DNA of 64,000 nt from Galaxea fascicularis (Eukaryota; Cnidaria; Anthozoa; Scleractinia; Euphylliidae). The first letter of the stretch is position 1, and each line of letters begins with the position of its first letter. The notes under the pieces were generated by a model. The model did no database searches and had not been told where the DNA came from. It saw nothing but the letters and a program-made list of their open reading frames with translations. The DNA lies in assembly GCA_948470475.1 (NCBI GenBank), contig OX419346.1, positions 18,275,504 through 18,339,503 on the forward strand. Direction: 5' to 3'. Below, piece by piece: positions 1-11,903 of the stretch. The position numbers and the translations under genes are program-made.

Positions 1-120
1 TTTTATTCTGTAATCCAATATTATAGTTATAAATTCTTTGTTATTTAAGGTAATATTCTATTTGTTGCATGTTTTGTAATATTTCTAGCATATATTTAGG
101 TTTTTATACCGTGTCTAAAG

Positions 121-478
121 AAAGTTATCCTATCCTATCCTAATCCTAATCCTAATCATCCCATCTTATCCCAACCTAATCCTAATCCTTATCCCATCCC
201 ATCCTAATCCTTATCCCATCCCATCCTAATCCTTATCCCATCCTAATCCTAATCCTTATCCCATCCCATCCTAATCTTTATACCATCCCGTCCTATCCCA
301 TTCCATCCTAATCCTTATCCCATCCTATCCCAACCCATCCTAATCCTTATCCCATCCTATCCCATCCCATCCTAATCCTTATCCCATCCCATCCCATCCC
401 ATCCTTATCCTGATCCTTATCCTGATCCTCATCCCACCCTATCCTAATCCTTATCCCATCCCATCCCATCCCATCCTA
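121..478. repeat. Degenerate ATCC/ATCCC minisatellite
   Basis: Tandem array built from imperfect units of about 20-22 bases made of tcctaatcc, ttatccc and atcccatcc blocks. It sits beyond the last visible nischarin exon, so probably within the next intron. The unit resembles telomeric CCCTAA only loosely, and no clean hexamer array is present. Confidence 0.85.
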
Positions 479-847
479 ACCGCTCTGATAGGTAATTGGG
501 TGATCATCTACTAACCCCCCTTCCCTTCTGCTTCCTGAGGACGAATTCGCCCTTGGGAAGGGGAGGCGGGAGGGGTGAGTGTAAAACGGGAACTTTGAAA
601 GCGCTGAAACTGAGAAAAAGGTGGAAACACAGTTCGTACTCGTTTTCTAACAATTAAGTATGTTTGTGAAAAAGTTAGCAGATTCAGGCTGAATGACATT
701 CCCCGAACAAGTGGACACAGCAACTTTTGGAACCGGCATTTAATATTGCATTGATTTGCACGGCTACTAGCATTTATTTGCATACGAGTTGCATGCACTG
801 TTATAACTAAAGGAGCATAACACGTTCGCCACATCACTCCACCCTAC

Positions 848-2301
848 CTTCAACGTTGTCGAGTTCATTCCCTGCTAAGTTGAGTTTCTTGATGTTACCG
901 AGTTTTGTGTTCAAGTTACTTCCGAGATGCGATATTTTGTTGTACGACAAATCCAGCTCTACCAGATTGGACAAGGACTAAAAGCAAAAATAGAGCTTGC
1001 ATTAAATGAGTGAAACGTGAAAAATCTACAGCGAAGCTCTAGAGGCGAAACCAAAGACCAACGTATCGACACAACTGCCCGTCTATGTACATGAACAATC
1101 GTTTGTTCAACCTAAGAGTGAACAATATAAACGTTGAGATCTGAGGGATGCAGGTCTGTCAGCTATAAAGTCCCAGCAAATTTTCTATTAATTTTTAAAT
1201 CTTTACCTAATAATCAAATTTAAATCTGATATTGTTGTCATACCTCGAGATGCTCAATGGAGTCTATGCAGTTGTGGCTCAGATTTAAACTGATGACCTC
1301 TGGTAACAAAGCCTTGAAGAACAAACAAAATACGTACTTTAACAAATCAAAACCAAAATTTGGAGGGCACGCTTTAATTCCAACAATAACCAAATTCGGG
1401 CCCCATTGAATAATTCCTTAACAGTATAGTAAGTGGTGGGGCCCTTGTTGATAATGTTACTAATTTCCTCATTTCAAGGTACATATAAACATGGAACACG
1501 ATAATTTCACATTTGTTGAATGTTAGATGCTATGGGTTCGGCCTTTTGAAAAGGCCGAACCCAACGCTGTTTCTACGGCCATGGGGCAAGAATGTCTACC
1601 AAGCGATCCAAGAAAAAAACATTGAAACTTTTAAAGGATCGTTTGAAGAAGTTTAACGACAATGCGGGCCATAATACCTTGGGACTGATGTCAAACTCGT
1701 ACGAAAATAGCTACTGACCTAGAAATTAAACGCTTCTATCCTCATAACAGTCTCCCCTTCACTCACGGAATGTTGAAACACTCGAGGGAGGAGGGGGGGG
1801 GGGGGGGGGCGGGCGAAAGTGGGAACTCTCCCGCATAAGGGAATATAGCCTCATTTTAATTCTGGCAAATTTAACAAAGCTCTTAAATCCGTAACGGTTT
1901 AGGCATCTTTTTTGCTCAGATTATCGCGCTCATATTGATTGAAATGTAGATAAAATTATTCCCCAAATCTTCAATAACAGGGCAAACGACTAACAATATC
2001 AAGTGTTATTGCATGGCTGCATTGATCAATTTCTATCCTCACCCCTTTCCGTACAACCATACAGTGGCATAAGATTAAAGGTCGCCGTAACATGGCGGCA
2101 TTTGCAGTTTCAAGATTCAGTTTACTCAAAAACATTTACCACTGATTCATCAATGTATGGAAGGTCATTCATGCTGAAATCCGCCACAGTCAGGGCGGTC
2201 CATTCACGGAAGTTTGACGTAGAGCTCAGTGATGCCGTGCCATCTACTTCGACACTTTCCAACACGCCCTGCTCCCAAATCTCGTCGTCAACTAATATGT
2301 C
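848..2301 (-). CDS. NISCH: Nischarin exons 9-11: LRR region start
   Basis: Exon 9 (2140-2301, 54 codons) ends [20 protein letters not shown], which enters the first LRR. Exon 10 (1244-1312, 23 codons) is one repeat ([18 protein letters not shown]). Exon 11 (848-977) holds nearly two repeats, [14 protein letters not shown] then [16 protein letters not shown], and ends in phase 1 before a GTAGGG donor. The two introns here, of 266 and 827 bases, show no other gene. A run of G at 1794-1810 is the only notable feature. Confidence 0.85.
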
Positions 2302-5300
2302 CTGCAAATAATCAAACGAAAATTTTCTTTGAAGATGTGATTTCAAGAAAATGCTATGGGAGTTGAATGCTGTATGGACATGTGACTGGAAAACGACAAT
2401 GACTGCTTACTGTCTTTGCAGCCAATAACAACTTGGCTTAGCTAACAGACGACCAACCACATCACGACTTCGTTGAATATTCAGATCAAAGAAAAGAGTA
2501 TTTAAACCATCTACTGACGTTTGTTGTTCTATGAGTACGCCTGGGTTCAAACATTTGCGAATTTTGTTGATGTTGAGGAAGTAAACAGCGGGTTAGACAG
2601 CTAACCCTAACTATACCTTCAGTAAGTGCACAGACTTGTGGACACTCAGTTTGTTGATGTTTGCCTGCATCAGGCTAAATCCCTCAAAAAGCTCAACTTC
2701 ACAGCTATCGATCTGCAGTTGAAAGTAACAAACAAAAACACCAACTAACTTAAATACGAAGAGAAAAAGAGAAACGTTCCACACACTGCTACAGCTGTAG
2801 GTCATTAACCGAATCTTGTAATTTTGAGAAGATTATTTTCACCATAACTTTGTTCTGACGACTTCCATAAAGTCATAAATCGTTCTTCATTGTGGGCGGT
2901 TTTCTTTTACACACCGATTGTGTCCGAATCATATTCCTGCATGTACATTTGCTGTAAACTTAAATGTTATGATAATGACGAAACCTAAGAGTAAATCACT
3001 GCCTCCATAGGGTGCCACAATTACATTCTGCCAGTTACACACAAAAACATGGAAACGGCCCAGTATGGAAAAAGAGTGATATTCCACGATCAAAATGCTT
3101 GTGGGATTGTTTGAGGGAAAACCGAAAAAGGTCGAAACATGTAAGCTGATGTGTGTTTTTCTACACAATTAATTAATTTTTCTTAAACTCCTTGGATCTC
3201 ACACTTGAAAGAAAATCAAAAGAAGAAAATCTAATTGCAGTTGTTGACCTTGGATTCCACCCCCCCCCCCCCAGTTGCATTTGTTGACCTCAGATTCCAC
3301 TCCCCTCCCCCAATTGTAGTTGTTGGCCTTAGATTCCATGCCCCCCCCCCATTGCAGTTGTTGACCTTAGATTCCCCCCCTCCCCCAGTTGCATTTGTTG
3401 ACCTTAGATTCCATTCCCCCCCCCCCCCCCACCCAATCCCCTCAACAATCCCACAATCCTTGTCACAGCCAATCTGGGTCCCAGTCCTTTTTTTTTTCAA
3501 AAGGAGCTTTGTGTATGGTGATTTTACTAACATGAAGAGATGATTCAATTGGTTGAAGTGTATGCAAGGTGCTTATTTACAAGAACTGGTTCACTCAAAC
3601 AAGTAAGATACAACTGTTAGGGTATTATTATATTACCTCAAGTGTCTTCAAGGACTTGAAAATACTGAGATTACACTTGAGTGTTATGTTGTCACTGAGT
3701 TCAACCAGCTTGTTAGCACCACAGACCTGGAGTAACACAACAGAAAAAAGGTGCAGTCAGTAACAGCCAAACGTTGAAGTGCCAGGGGTGTGGTAGGGGA
3801 GAGGGTCACAATGTGGAATGATGTTTTATTGGTAGTCTTCCAGCAATATGGCCTTGATCTGAAACCAGTACTCAGAAAATGCGTGCTTAGTTAAGTTCAA
3901 TGCCATCCTTTTATGGGATAGGGATAATAAAGTGGACTAATAATCTTGCTGCGACAGCACAGTAATGCCCATATTAAATTAATAACATTACTTATTAATC
4001 TCATCCATCCTGTCATTACAGGGAAATCTCAGACACTGGTTTTGGTATTGAACTTGCTATCGCTTGGTCAATACATCAGGACCTAAGATCTCCTGTGAGG
4101 ACCTCACTCTCGGTTAATGTAAAATAAAGGGCAGCTTGATTATTGTGTTTTTTACCCCACATTGATACTTAACACAAAAACTATTAGATTGCTATTAAGG
4201 TTTAAATGGTGACAATTAAACAATCATTCACCTTCAAGTGTTTCAGTTGATATAAAAAGTCATACAAATTTCCTATTTCTCCATGAGGAACATGGGAATC
4301 TAGCAAAGAACAAAAATATGAATTCATACAAAAGAAGCACATGTACAGTTAGTTACAAATTGTGTGGTTCCAATTCATACCCCCCTCCCCCCCCCCCCCA
4401 CCCCTCCACAACTCACAACACACACTCAGCTAGTAAAAGGTATAAACTTCATTTCGAGTTATCTAACTTGTGGCCCTCGCCCAGATTTACCAACCTCAGT
4501 GTAATTATAATTCAGTCTTAAGTTATTAGACTCAATTGTACTCATTTAGACTACATCTAACAGTGTAATGCACTGTACCACATGTTGGAGCAGCCATTCC
4601 CAGTCTGCTGGTAATGCAGTGTAGCTGAAGAGGTGTCAAGGAAAACTGTTCTTCTTTGGTCAAGATGTCATCTCCTATATAAAAATATAACAATAATTCA
4701 GTAAATATTACAGCTGCCTTTAATACAAAAAACCAACAGTCTTATATCCCGTTTTGTTTACAAGTTTAATAATAATTATTCTTTTTGTTTATATGCTTGT
4801 TTTAACTTACCAGTTGTAAATAATTCTTTCGCCAAAGAATGAGTCACTCCACAGATATCCTGGTTTAGAAAGAACCAAATCAATTGCAAGTTGTATACAA
4901 ATCAAATAATAACAGTGATCACAATGTTACTCATGACTGAAGAGGCTGGTGCATAACTGACATATGATGCTTTTTGGTTCATATTTTTTTAATCCATGCA
5001 AATCAACTGAATTTTTGCATGTGGCCTTTGATTTACTGTTAGTAATAGAAAAACATTGACCTGTATTTTTGTTTCAACGGTCTCTGCTTCTTTTTCAACT
5101 CAAATAATGCATGCAAAAACTCTATCATTTTTGTGTGGCTCACATGAAGTGTCTAGCCACATGGCAAAGTCGGATTAATTTATTTGTCCACAAGAATCGA
5201 GCGCCTGTCATGTGGTCAAGTAAGTCACATGTGTACGCACTGTGGCCATTTTTTTTTGTCCTGGCAGCATCCATTAACTCCACTTCTTTTCTTTATCAGC

Positions 5301-8130
5301 TATCAAAAGTTCCACTGAGAGACCACCTCGAGTGTCATTATTTTAAAATTTGGTGCTTAAGTGAGTGCAGCTTGGGCAATTCTAGATTGTTTACATGTAA
5401 GTAAATTTTTTAATATACACCAAGCCTGTTGCCTAACAAGAGCCGGTAGCCTGGGGCACCCTAAGAATAGCCCTGGGTGCCTGAATTTTTCACAGCAACA
5501 CCTTTCACTTTATATTTTGGGCTCCTAACTTCTCATCGTTTAGCTCTGAGGGCCCCTTTTAAATTTTCTTAGGCAGCAGCCTTGTACACCTTCAATATTT
5601 ATTACATAATAATATAGCATACTCACAAATTTATTAGTCTCAAGGAATTCCAGCACTTCGTTTGGTAGATTTTCATCAAACTTAGTCAGAAGTGTTTCAA
5701 CATATTCCTCCAAAGCCTGCCTTCTCTTCTCCACATACTCAGGTTGAAGAATTCCAAAGAACTTCTTTGGAGGCAACAGGGATCGGTCCACACCATGGTT
5801 TCTGACAAGCTATAAAGTATGTTCACATTAGATTATACAAAAATGTTATAAATAGTTCGATATTGATAAGTAAAGGGTTGAATGTGAACATGGCTAAATT
5901 CTTAACAAGCCTCAAATAAGCAATTTGGTACACACAAGTTAATAATTTGCATGGTCACCTTGATATCCACAAAATCACAAAACCATGTAATCATTTACAT
6001 GGTATTATAAAAATAATGTTGGAAGAGTTACGCGCGCTGTGATTGGTCGAATCGAGTTCATTATATCCTGATAAAGCATGCGCTCTACATCACACACGTG
6101 CACTGTTGAGTTATAATGCATGCTGCCTACGTCACAAGCTCGTGCACGAGCAAATAGGTATGAAAGCTCACTTAAATTTCTGGGACATTTTATAAAAGAA
6201 ATAAAAAACTTGTTCCTCGTACATTGGGAATTTTTAAGAACACTCGAGAAGTGCCAGAAGCACTCGTCTTCGGCTCGTGCTTCTCTAGGCACTTCTCTCG
6301 TGTTCTTAAAAATTCCCGCATGCTTATATAACTCAACAATGCACTTGGCGCGTTTTTTATTACTTTATTAAAAAAATAATGCAAAGTCCAAATAGCATTG
6401 CAATGAAACAAATGACCTTGAAGTCATTCCAGAGGATCTCTGAAATCTGAATTAATGTTCAGGGCTTCTGATATTTTGCACAGTCATGGACCCATGAAAT
6501 TCACATAAATCTGTCACAAATAATTTTACCAAATACATGTTGGCAAATCATATTTAAAACTTATCTTGGCTATTCGGATTGTTTTATTCACCACAAATGC
6601 CCAAATTTATAATCTTGAAACTTTGTTACTGTAACTAGTAAACAATGTCCCAAAACTACCAGGGGTTCTTAGATTAATGTTGTTAGTGTTACGCTGGGCA
6701 CTGGCCACGATGTGAAATGCCTTGCCATTGGTACATTTCTTGAGCACATTGTTGTTGAAAGAGCAAATGATTATCTCTGTTATTAACAGAGATAATCATT
6801 TGCTCTTTCAATTAAAAAAATGTTAAACAACACTGGTCATATTGACACAAAATTGATCAATTTTAGCAAAATTTTACTGATTGTTTCTAGGCGAAGTTTG
6901 TCCCAAATCAGCCAATTTTCCAGTGACTTTGCCCCTGGACATCTTTCTAAATTTGACTTTTTTTCCGCTAAAATACCGCAAAATCAGCCGATTTTTCCAC
7001 GAATTTTTACTTTTTCCAGCGAAAGTCCAGTGATATTGGCTGATTTTTCCACGAATTTGCCCCTGAAAATCCCACAAAATTTAACTTTTTTCTGCAACCT
7101 AATTAAGAAACCCTGAATGTTGCAGCTTAAACAAAGCAAATACTACAACTGTATTCTCTTAAAATTAGGAGTTCGTAAACTCACCTTTTCGTGTAACTCG
7201 TAAAACTCTCTGTAACGTCTTGTCAGAAGCCAAGAATACTCTCTTATATGAACTTCAAGATAATAAACCTATTAGAGAGGTGATCAAGGTAACATGGTTT
7301 AACAATCCATATAATAACAGTTTTGTGTTCAGTGATCTGGCTTTTTCGTAGAAGAGCAGAAAGAGCCGACCTCGTTCTCATGCAAATCTTACTGCTTTTC
7401 CCATGTGAATCAGGATAGTCTTGTGCCAACTGCAGTGTACTCCACATTTACAAGAGAAAAACAGAGGTTTGTATCAATACAAGGTCACCTCTAGCATCAC
7501 TTCTACTTATAGTGCACCAAAACCCAAAATATTTTTTGGCTAAAATACCGGTAAATTTTTGCACCTGTTTAAAAAGCATTTCACCCTTTTTTGTTCTTTT
7601 TTGCCAACTCTTGGCTTTTTATAGGCTTCAAAACTTATGAAAAAATAGGCATCACTTAGTACACGACTGAGGCAGAAGGGGGTGGGTCTATTCTTGTATA
7701 TCTGCCAACTCTCACACGCACATTATATGTGAGTCTCATGCCTGCGGACCAAAGATACCAATCTCACATATTGAGGACAATTTCTCACACCTGAATTAGA
7801 AATCCAATGACTGGTTCTTGAATTTGATCGCAGATCCGCTTACAACAACAACAACTTTATTTGTCTTTTGCAGACGTGTAGCTAGACAGTGTAATCTCAA
7901 CTCCATTGATCTTGCGTTAGATTGCAAAACACATGAAAATCCAGGCTCTTCTTAAACACGTGTTTCATAGTAAGTTTATTTCCAGGACCACCTGGTGATA
8001 TCAAGACAATTACCCTAACAAAATCACCGCAAACAAGCTTGAGTTACAGAAACTTGTACATGCATGTTGAGCTTACCGTGTGGGACTCGACTTGTTCTGT
8101 GGCGGGTATCAGAACTTTTCTTATCTTCAT
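848..8130 (-). CDS. NISCH: Nischarin, 5' part of gene (11 exons, 3' end outside window)
   Basis: Nischarin (IRAS) is a PX- and LRR-containing adaptor that binds integrin alpha-5, PAK and Rab proteins on endosomes. Exons read on the minus strand are 8077-8130, 7185-7268, 5627-5809, 4811-4859, 4579-4674, 4232-4299, 3637-3726, 2617-2712, 2140-2301, 1244-1312 and 848-977. All have GT-AG borders and compatible phases, and they yield 360 uninterrupted residues. The start ATG at 8130 opens [18 protein letters not shown] and leads directly into a PX domain. The order PX, linker, LRR and the motif [14 protein letters not shown] in the last exon are diagnostic of the vertebrate protein. The integrin-binding region and C-terminus are not in the window. 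The first ATG is weakly supported because the first exon encodes only 18 residues. No frameshift or premature stop is seen. Confidence 0.9.
3235..3443. repeat. Tandem repeat, five ~38 bp units with poly-C tails
   Basis: Five imperfect copies of ttgcagttgttgaccttaga followed by ttccacccccccccc lie in a nischarin intron between exons 7 and 8. Each unit alternates a unique 25-base core with a C run of variable length, so the array length is likely to vary between individuals. The six-frame ORFs across it are repeat artefacts. Confidence 0.85.
5627..8130 (-). CDS. NISCH: Nischarin exons 1-3: PX domain
   Basis: Exon 1 (8077-8130) gives the first 18 residues, exon 2 (7185-7268) [20 protein letters not shown] plus EFYELHEK, and exon 3 (5627-5809) 61 residues containing the basic [12 protein letters not shown] core and the PPKK turn (SLLPPKKFF), then [15 protein letters not shown]. 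These are the canonical phosphoinositide-binding RR(Y/F) and PPK motifs of PX domains. All three exons are phase 0, so the module is self-contained. Introns 1 and 2 are about 0.8 and 1.4 kb and hold only palindromic repeats. Confidence 0.88.
6226..6317. repeat. Palindromic hairpin inside a MITE-like segment
   Basis: Arms of about 45 bases, gggaatttttaagaacac against gtgttcttaaaaattccc, flank a short cgtcttcggctcg centre. The wider block, from about 6030 (tacgcgcgctgtgattggtc) to about 6360 (ggcgcgttttttattac), looks like one short nonautonomous DNA element in nischarin intron 2. Outer ends and target duplication were not resolved. Confidence 0.6.
6755..6811. repeat. Near-perfect 57-bp palindrome (28-bp arms, 1-nt spacer)
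   Basis: The left arm starts ttgaaagagcaaatgatt and the right arm is its exact reverse complement, with one unpaired T at 6783. It lies in nischarin intron 2. Its geometry matches the palindrome at 32896-32952, although the sequence differs. Confidence 0.9.
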
Positions 8131-11100
8131 GGCTGAGTTAAGAGTTTGTCAGCCACTCATCATCTGGGTCCAACAACCGACATAACGAATTCAGGAGCAT
8201 TTTTACTACAATCGTAAGCCAGGTTCAGTTCGAAGTACGCAACCAGTTATGGCCAAAACAATGCCAGTTGTGGCTTAGTAGCCAAACCTTATTAAAGCTC
8301 GGGTACATTGCACACAGGCTACCCAACAATGATTTCCGGGAAAAAGATAAGTCGGTTAAAAAAAAAAAAAAGAAAAAAGGAAAGTCTTCTGAGAGAGTTT
8401 GAAGCTGATTACAAACACAAAAGAAAGACAAATCCGTGTCAACAGATTTGATTTTGAAAAAAAAAATCACTCTTTTTTTTATTTAATCGTAAAATAAATT
8501 AAATGACTCAAACAAACCATCTCAGTGAGGTGTAAAAGTATTAAACCTTATTTTCAAACATTTTTAAATTTCTTTTTCTATTTTCTTATTTCTTGGAAAT
8601 GATGATAAAAATTCACGCTTGAAGCAAACTCTTCCACGCAACACGTTCGGAGATCTTGCACTGATAAATGATGAAAGCAAATTGACCATCATGCGGAACG
8701 TCCGGAACGACACAATCTCAAACTGTCAAGGCCAGGGGAACATTTTTGTGGTCCTTTCTGCTCTTCATGACCCCAGAAAGCCACATTATTCTATCCTTTA
8801 CCATTTTTCTCACCTTGGATTTCGACTCAAGATGTCTTCACTCAAACCAAAGTTATGTAATAGAATCGTCAACCTCCTTAAATCAAAAGATTTTCAATTT
8901 TACAAGAATACCTCGCAAATTAATGTCTTGATGAGCTGAAATCGACTCGTTCGACACTATGGCCATGCTACCACTAGACCATAGTGCCCAATGAGTGGCT
9001 TTCAGCTTACTAAGACACATTAATTTGTGAGTTGCTCTTGTCATGCGAAGCCAAATCCCAAATCTTTTTTCTACAGTCTATATGCTCTATATTACCGATG
9101 GCTATAGCCACACGTGTTATTTTAACAATGATTCAAAGTCAGCGCGTTGTAAGATATGCATTTATTCGTGCTTTCTAATTTTTCCTCTTAGATATGTGCA
9201 AATTCCGTGCAGTGAGCAAGAAAGATGGTTTTTCTTGTTCATAAATGCGGTTAAAATACAGTTTAATTTAACAAAACGACTAAGGGGTCTAATGGCGTCT
9301 AGGGTTATGACAAATTTCTTCTCCATCTGATTTCCTACGAGAATATACTATCCATTCGGTTTTGTTTCTTCTCAGAAAAAGGCAAATAATGTCCTAAATT
9401 CGCATAAAATGGATAACAATTTTAACAGACGCGGCGGAGCGTACAGGGGCGTCGGAGTGTCTTGTAACATGAGGGGAGAGGGGGAGGGGAGCTCTTCATA
9501 CAGGAAGCCAAGCGCATACCCCCACTACAATTTCCCAAAATGCCAATTGGGTATGTCTTTGTGTATGTAATCGATTTCTGACAATACATAAGCCGGTTGT
9601 TGTTCAACTGATCCTGATTCATGGTGCTTCTTAGTTATTACTTGACTTGTCGGAGGACAGAATCGAATATGTACGCTCTGAAGACGGCGGTAGGTAATAT
9701 CAGATGCAATCTTAACAGTGTGTGGACCTCTCCTATGGTAGCGTTTTCATGACAGATGTTTTGTTGAAAGCCTTGCACATGGTTCTTACACTTGCGCTAT
9801 ATAGCTATATAGCTTTTCGACGCCGAAACCTGGTGGGGATGAGGGGGTGAAGGGGGGGGGGGGCGCAAAATTTTCATTGGAGGGGGGCGGGGGGTTGCAT
9901 CTCCCTCGTTCCGGCTGCGCTGCCTCTGATAAAATTTGTAATTCCCCTGGTTATACATTTCTAACAAATTGACCTAATACCGTGCAAGTCACGATTTGGT
10001 TTGGTTTTCTTCTCATCAGTTGAAAAAGAGGAGCGGGTTGCTGAACAATCACAGATCGAAGAGAAAAAAAGCCAAGACAAACGCGAATTACTTCCGACAC
10101 TCGATTGAAAACCGCCCCTTAAAACGTCTCAAAGCCACCGTAATTTCTTTCTTCTATCTTTCACGATGCACTTTTTTGCCGTGTGGCCTGATAGTTGTCA
10201 ATTGCATTTCCGAACTAACAAACATTATTATATCTCTCAGTTAATACGCTCGCTGTGGTTGGTCAATTTTGCGGGCCGTATTCTACCTTCACACGCGCCC
10301 GATTAACCTCAGAGATGTAGCAAATATCTCACTAACCTCGTTTACTAGGCCCGTACTATAAGTTACGGATCCTCGTTTTTCCCGTTGATTTATGGCCCGC
10401 GCTTCGCGCTTGGGCCATAAGCGAACGGGAAAAATCTCGGTCCGGAACTTACAGTACGGACCTCGAACTCGGTTAGTAAGTGGTATAGATTCGGCATTTC
10501 TGGTATAAGCCTTCGAACTATCAACCTAAATATTCTCTAGCTGGTACATTTTTATATGATAAAGATATGAAGTTGATAACTTTTATACATTGCTCACAAT
10601 TGCCTAATGCCACTGTAAATCTACCACAACGTTGACAAATCTATGCAGATAAGGATGGTGAGCAATGCTTATTAGTGTCCAGGTCACTGGTAACTTTCTC
10701 CTTTGCAGTTGCATACAGCTGTAGATAAAATATATGACATAATTATGCATAAAAACGACAGCAGGCGAGCTGTTAGAACTTTTGTGTGTGGGAATCTTCG
10801 TCTGGGCATGGTCATGGGTTATGACTGTCTTCATAATTTTTCGTGACATCAAGTAATTACCAAAAGAGCAAGATGATTCCTACACTGCCCGATTTTTGTC
10901 ATTCAATGTTAATTCAGGTTACCATACTCAATTGTTTTTTTCCTTTGAACTGAATCAATTATTTACAGATTTGAAGTTTATCAAAATATGGTTTAAGGGG
11001 TTTAATGGCAGGATTTTCTACATCTGGAAGCCAGCCTTGGTCGGAATAATTCCTTTGTGGCTGATTATTGTTAAGCGGTGCCACTGTTTATAAAGATAAA

Positions 11101-11391
11101 AAATAGGCAGGTTTCAATCAATACCTTATCAATTCCCACCCCTATCAGAATTTTTTCAGGATTCCACCTCATTTACCTATTGAATTGCTCAACAGTTAGA
11201 TTTACGCGGCATACAAGTTAGATCACAAACATGTTCTTTTGCTTTACATTTCATATTATTGCTTCGCTGTGAAACCCGAGCAAGGAAGAAGAAAACGTTC
11301 GATAAATATCATTCATGGTTTCGCGTTGAGCCCAACCCAAATAAACCAGCCGAGTGGACAGGTCTTTGCTCCTCATTATACTTACATACAA
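8131..11391. other. Intergenic region between nischarin and the receptor-like gene
   Basis: About 3.3 kb separates the nischarin start codon from the stop codon of the next gene upstream on the same strand, so it should hold the nischarin promoter and the 3' UTR of the receptor-like gene. I see no convincing coding exon. It contains G-rich runs near 9470-9490 and 9840-9895 and one palindromic element at 10329-10481. Confidence 0.7.
10329..10481. mobile_element. Palindromic MITE-like element
   Basis: Inverted arms run from ctcactaacctcgtttacta on the left to gaactcggttagtaag on the right and meet at the centre cccgcgcttcgcgcttgggc. The matching inner blocks are tttttcccgtt and aacgggaaaaa, and tatggccc and gggccata. 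The whole segment can fold into one hairpin. No ORF is present. The family was not identified. Confidence 0.7.
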
Positions 11392-11903
11392 TTAAGAGGG
11401 TTCATCATCCATTGAACCATGAACTGTAGCACCAGCTAAGGCACAATTAATTGATAACTCTGTTTGTGCACCTTGGTGACACTTCTTGTTGTTCTTCTCG
11501 GAGTTTTGCGGGTAATTTCCATTTCTCACCTCCATAAGCTCGCCATTACTTTTAAGAGTCGCGCCGACAGCTCCTATTTCTTGTGCGACGGCATTACAGC
11601 TGGGCGCCTCCATTTGTCCAGTCTGTGGCAGGGCACCAGTCTCCTCGACAATTCCGTCGCCTTTCTCACCTTCCTCAAGGGTGACATCCATGACTCCAGT
11701 CTCCTGCACAACAGCGGTGATAGTGGGCTTTTCAACATTTCCACCATCCAACTGCTTGTTAATCATGTCCGCACCAACTAAGCCTCTGATATCCCCAGGC
11801 ATACTCAGCAGAGGGAGAACCAAGGCCAGACAGCAGGAAAACGAGCAATGGGGATTTTTACGCCATTCCCTCAGGTAATTATACAAATGTACTACGTACT
11901 GAA
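11392..11903 (-). CDS. Receptor-like gene, last exon: cytoplasmic tail
   Basis: The exon starts after CTCTTCAG and continues the last transmembrane helix: it opens FQYVVHLYNYLREWRKNP, then SFSCCLALVLPLLSMPG. The remaining ~125 residues are hydrophilic with acidic clusters (DVTLEEGEKGDGIVEETG) and two loose internal repeats around (A/V)VQETG and AQEIGAVGATL. The stop is TAA at 11392-11394. The tail has no kinase, TIR or death domain, so any signalling would need bound partners. Alone it looks like an orphan ORF; the phase match and membrane continuity place it in this gene. Confidence 0.8.

Noticed and set aside
121..478. Possible telomeric repeat
   Set aside because: The units contain CCTAAT but never a regular CCCTAA array, and they are mixed with TTATCCC and ATCCC blocks.
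11464..11878. Two plus-strand ORFs at 11464-11878
   Set aside because: They are antisense to the receptor tail exon, which is supported by phase and membrane continuity.
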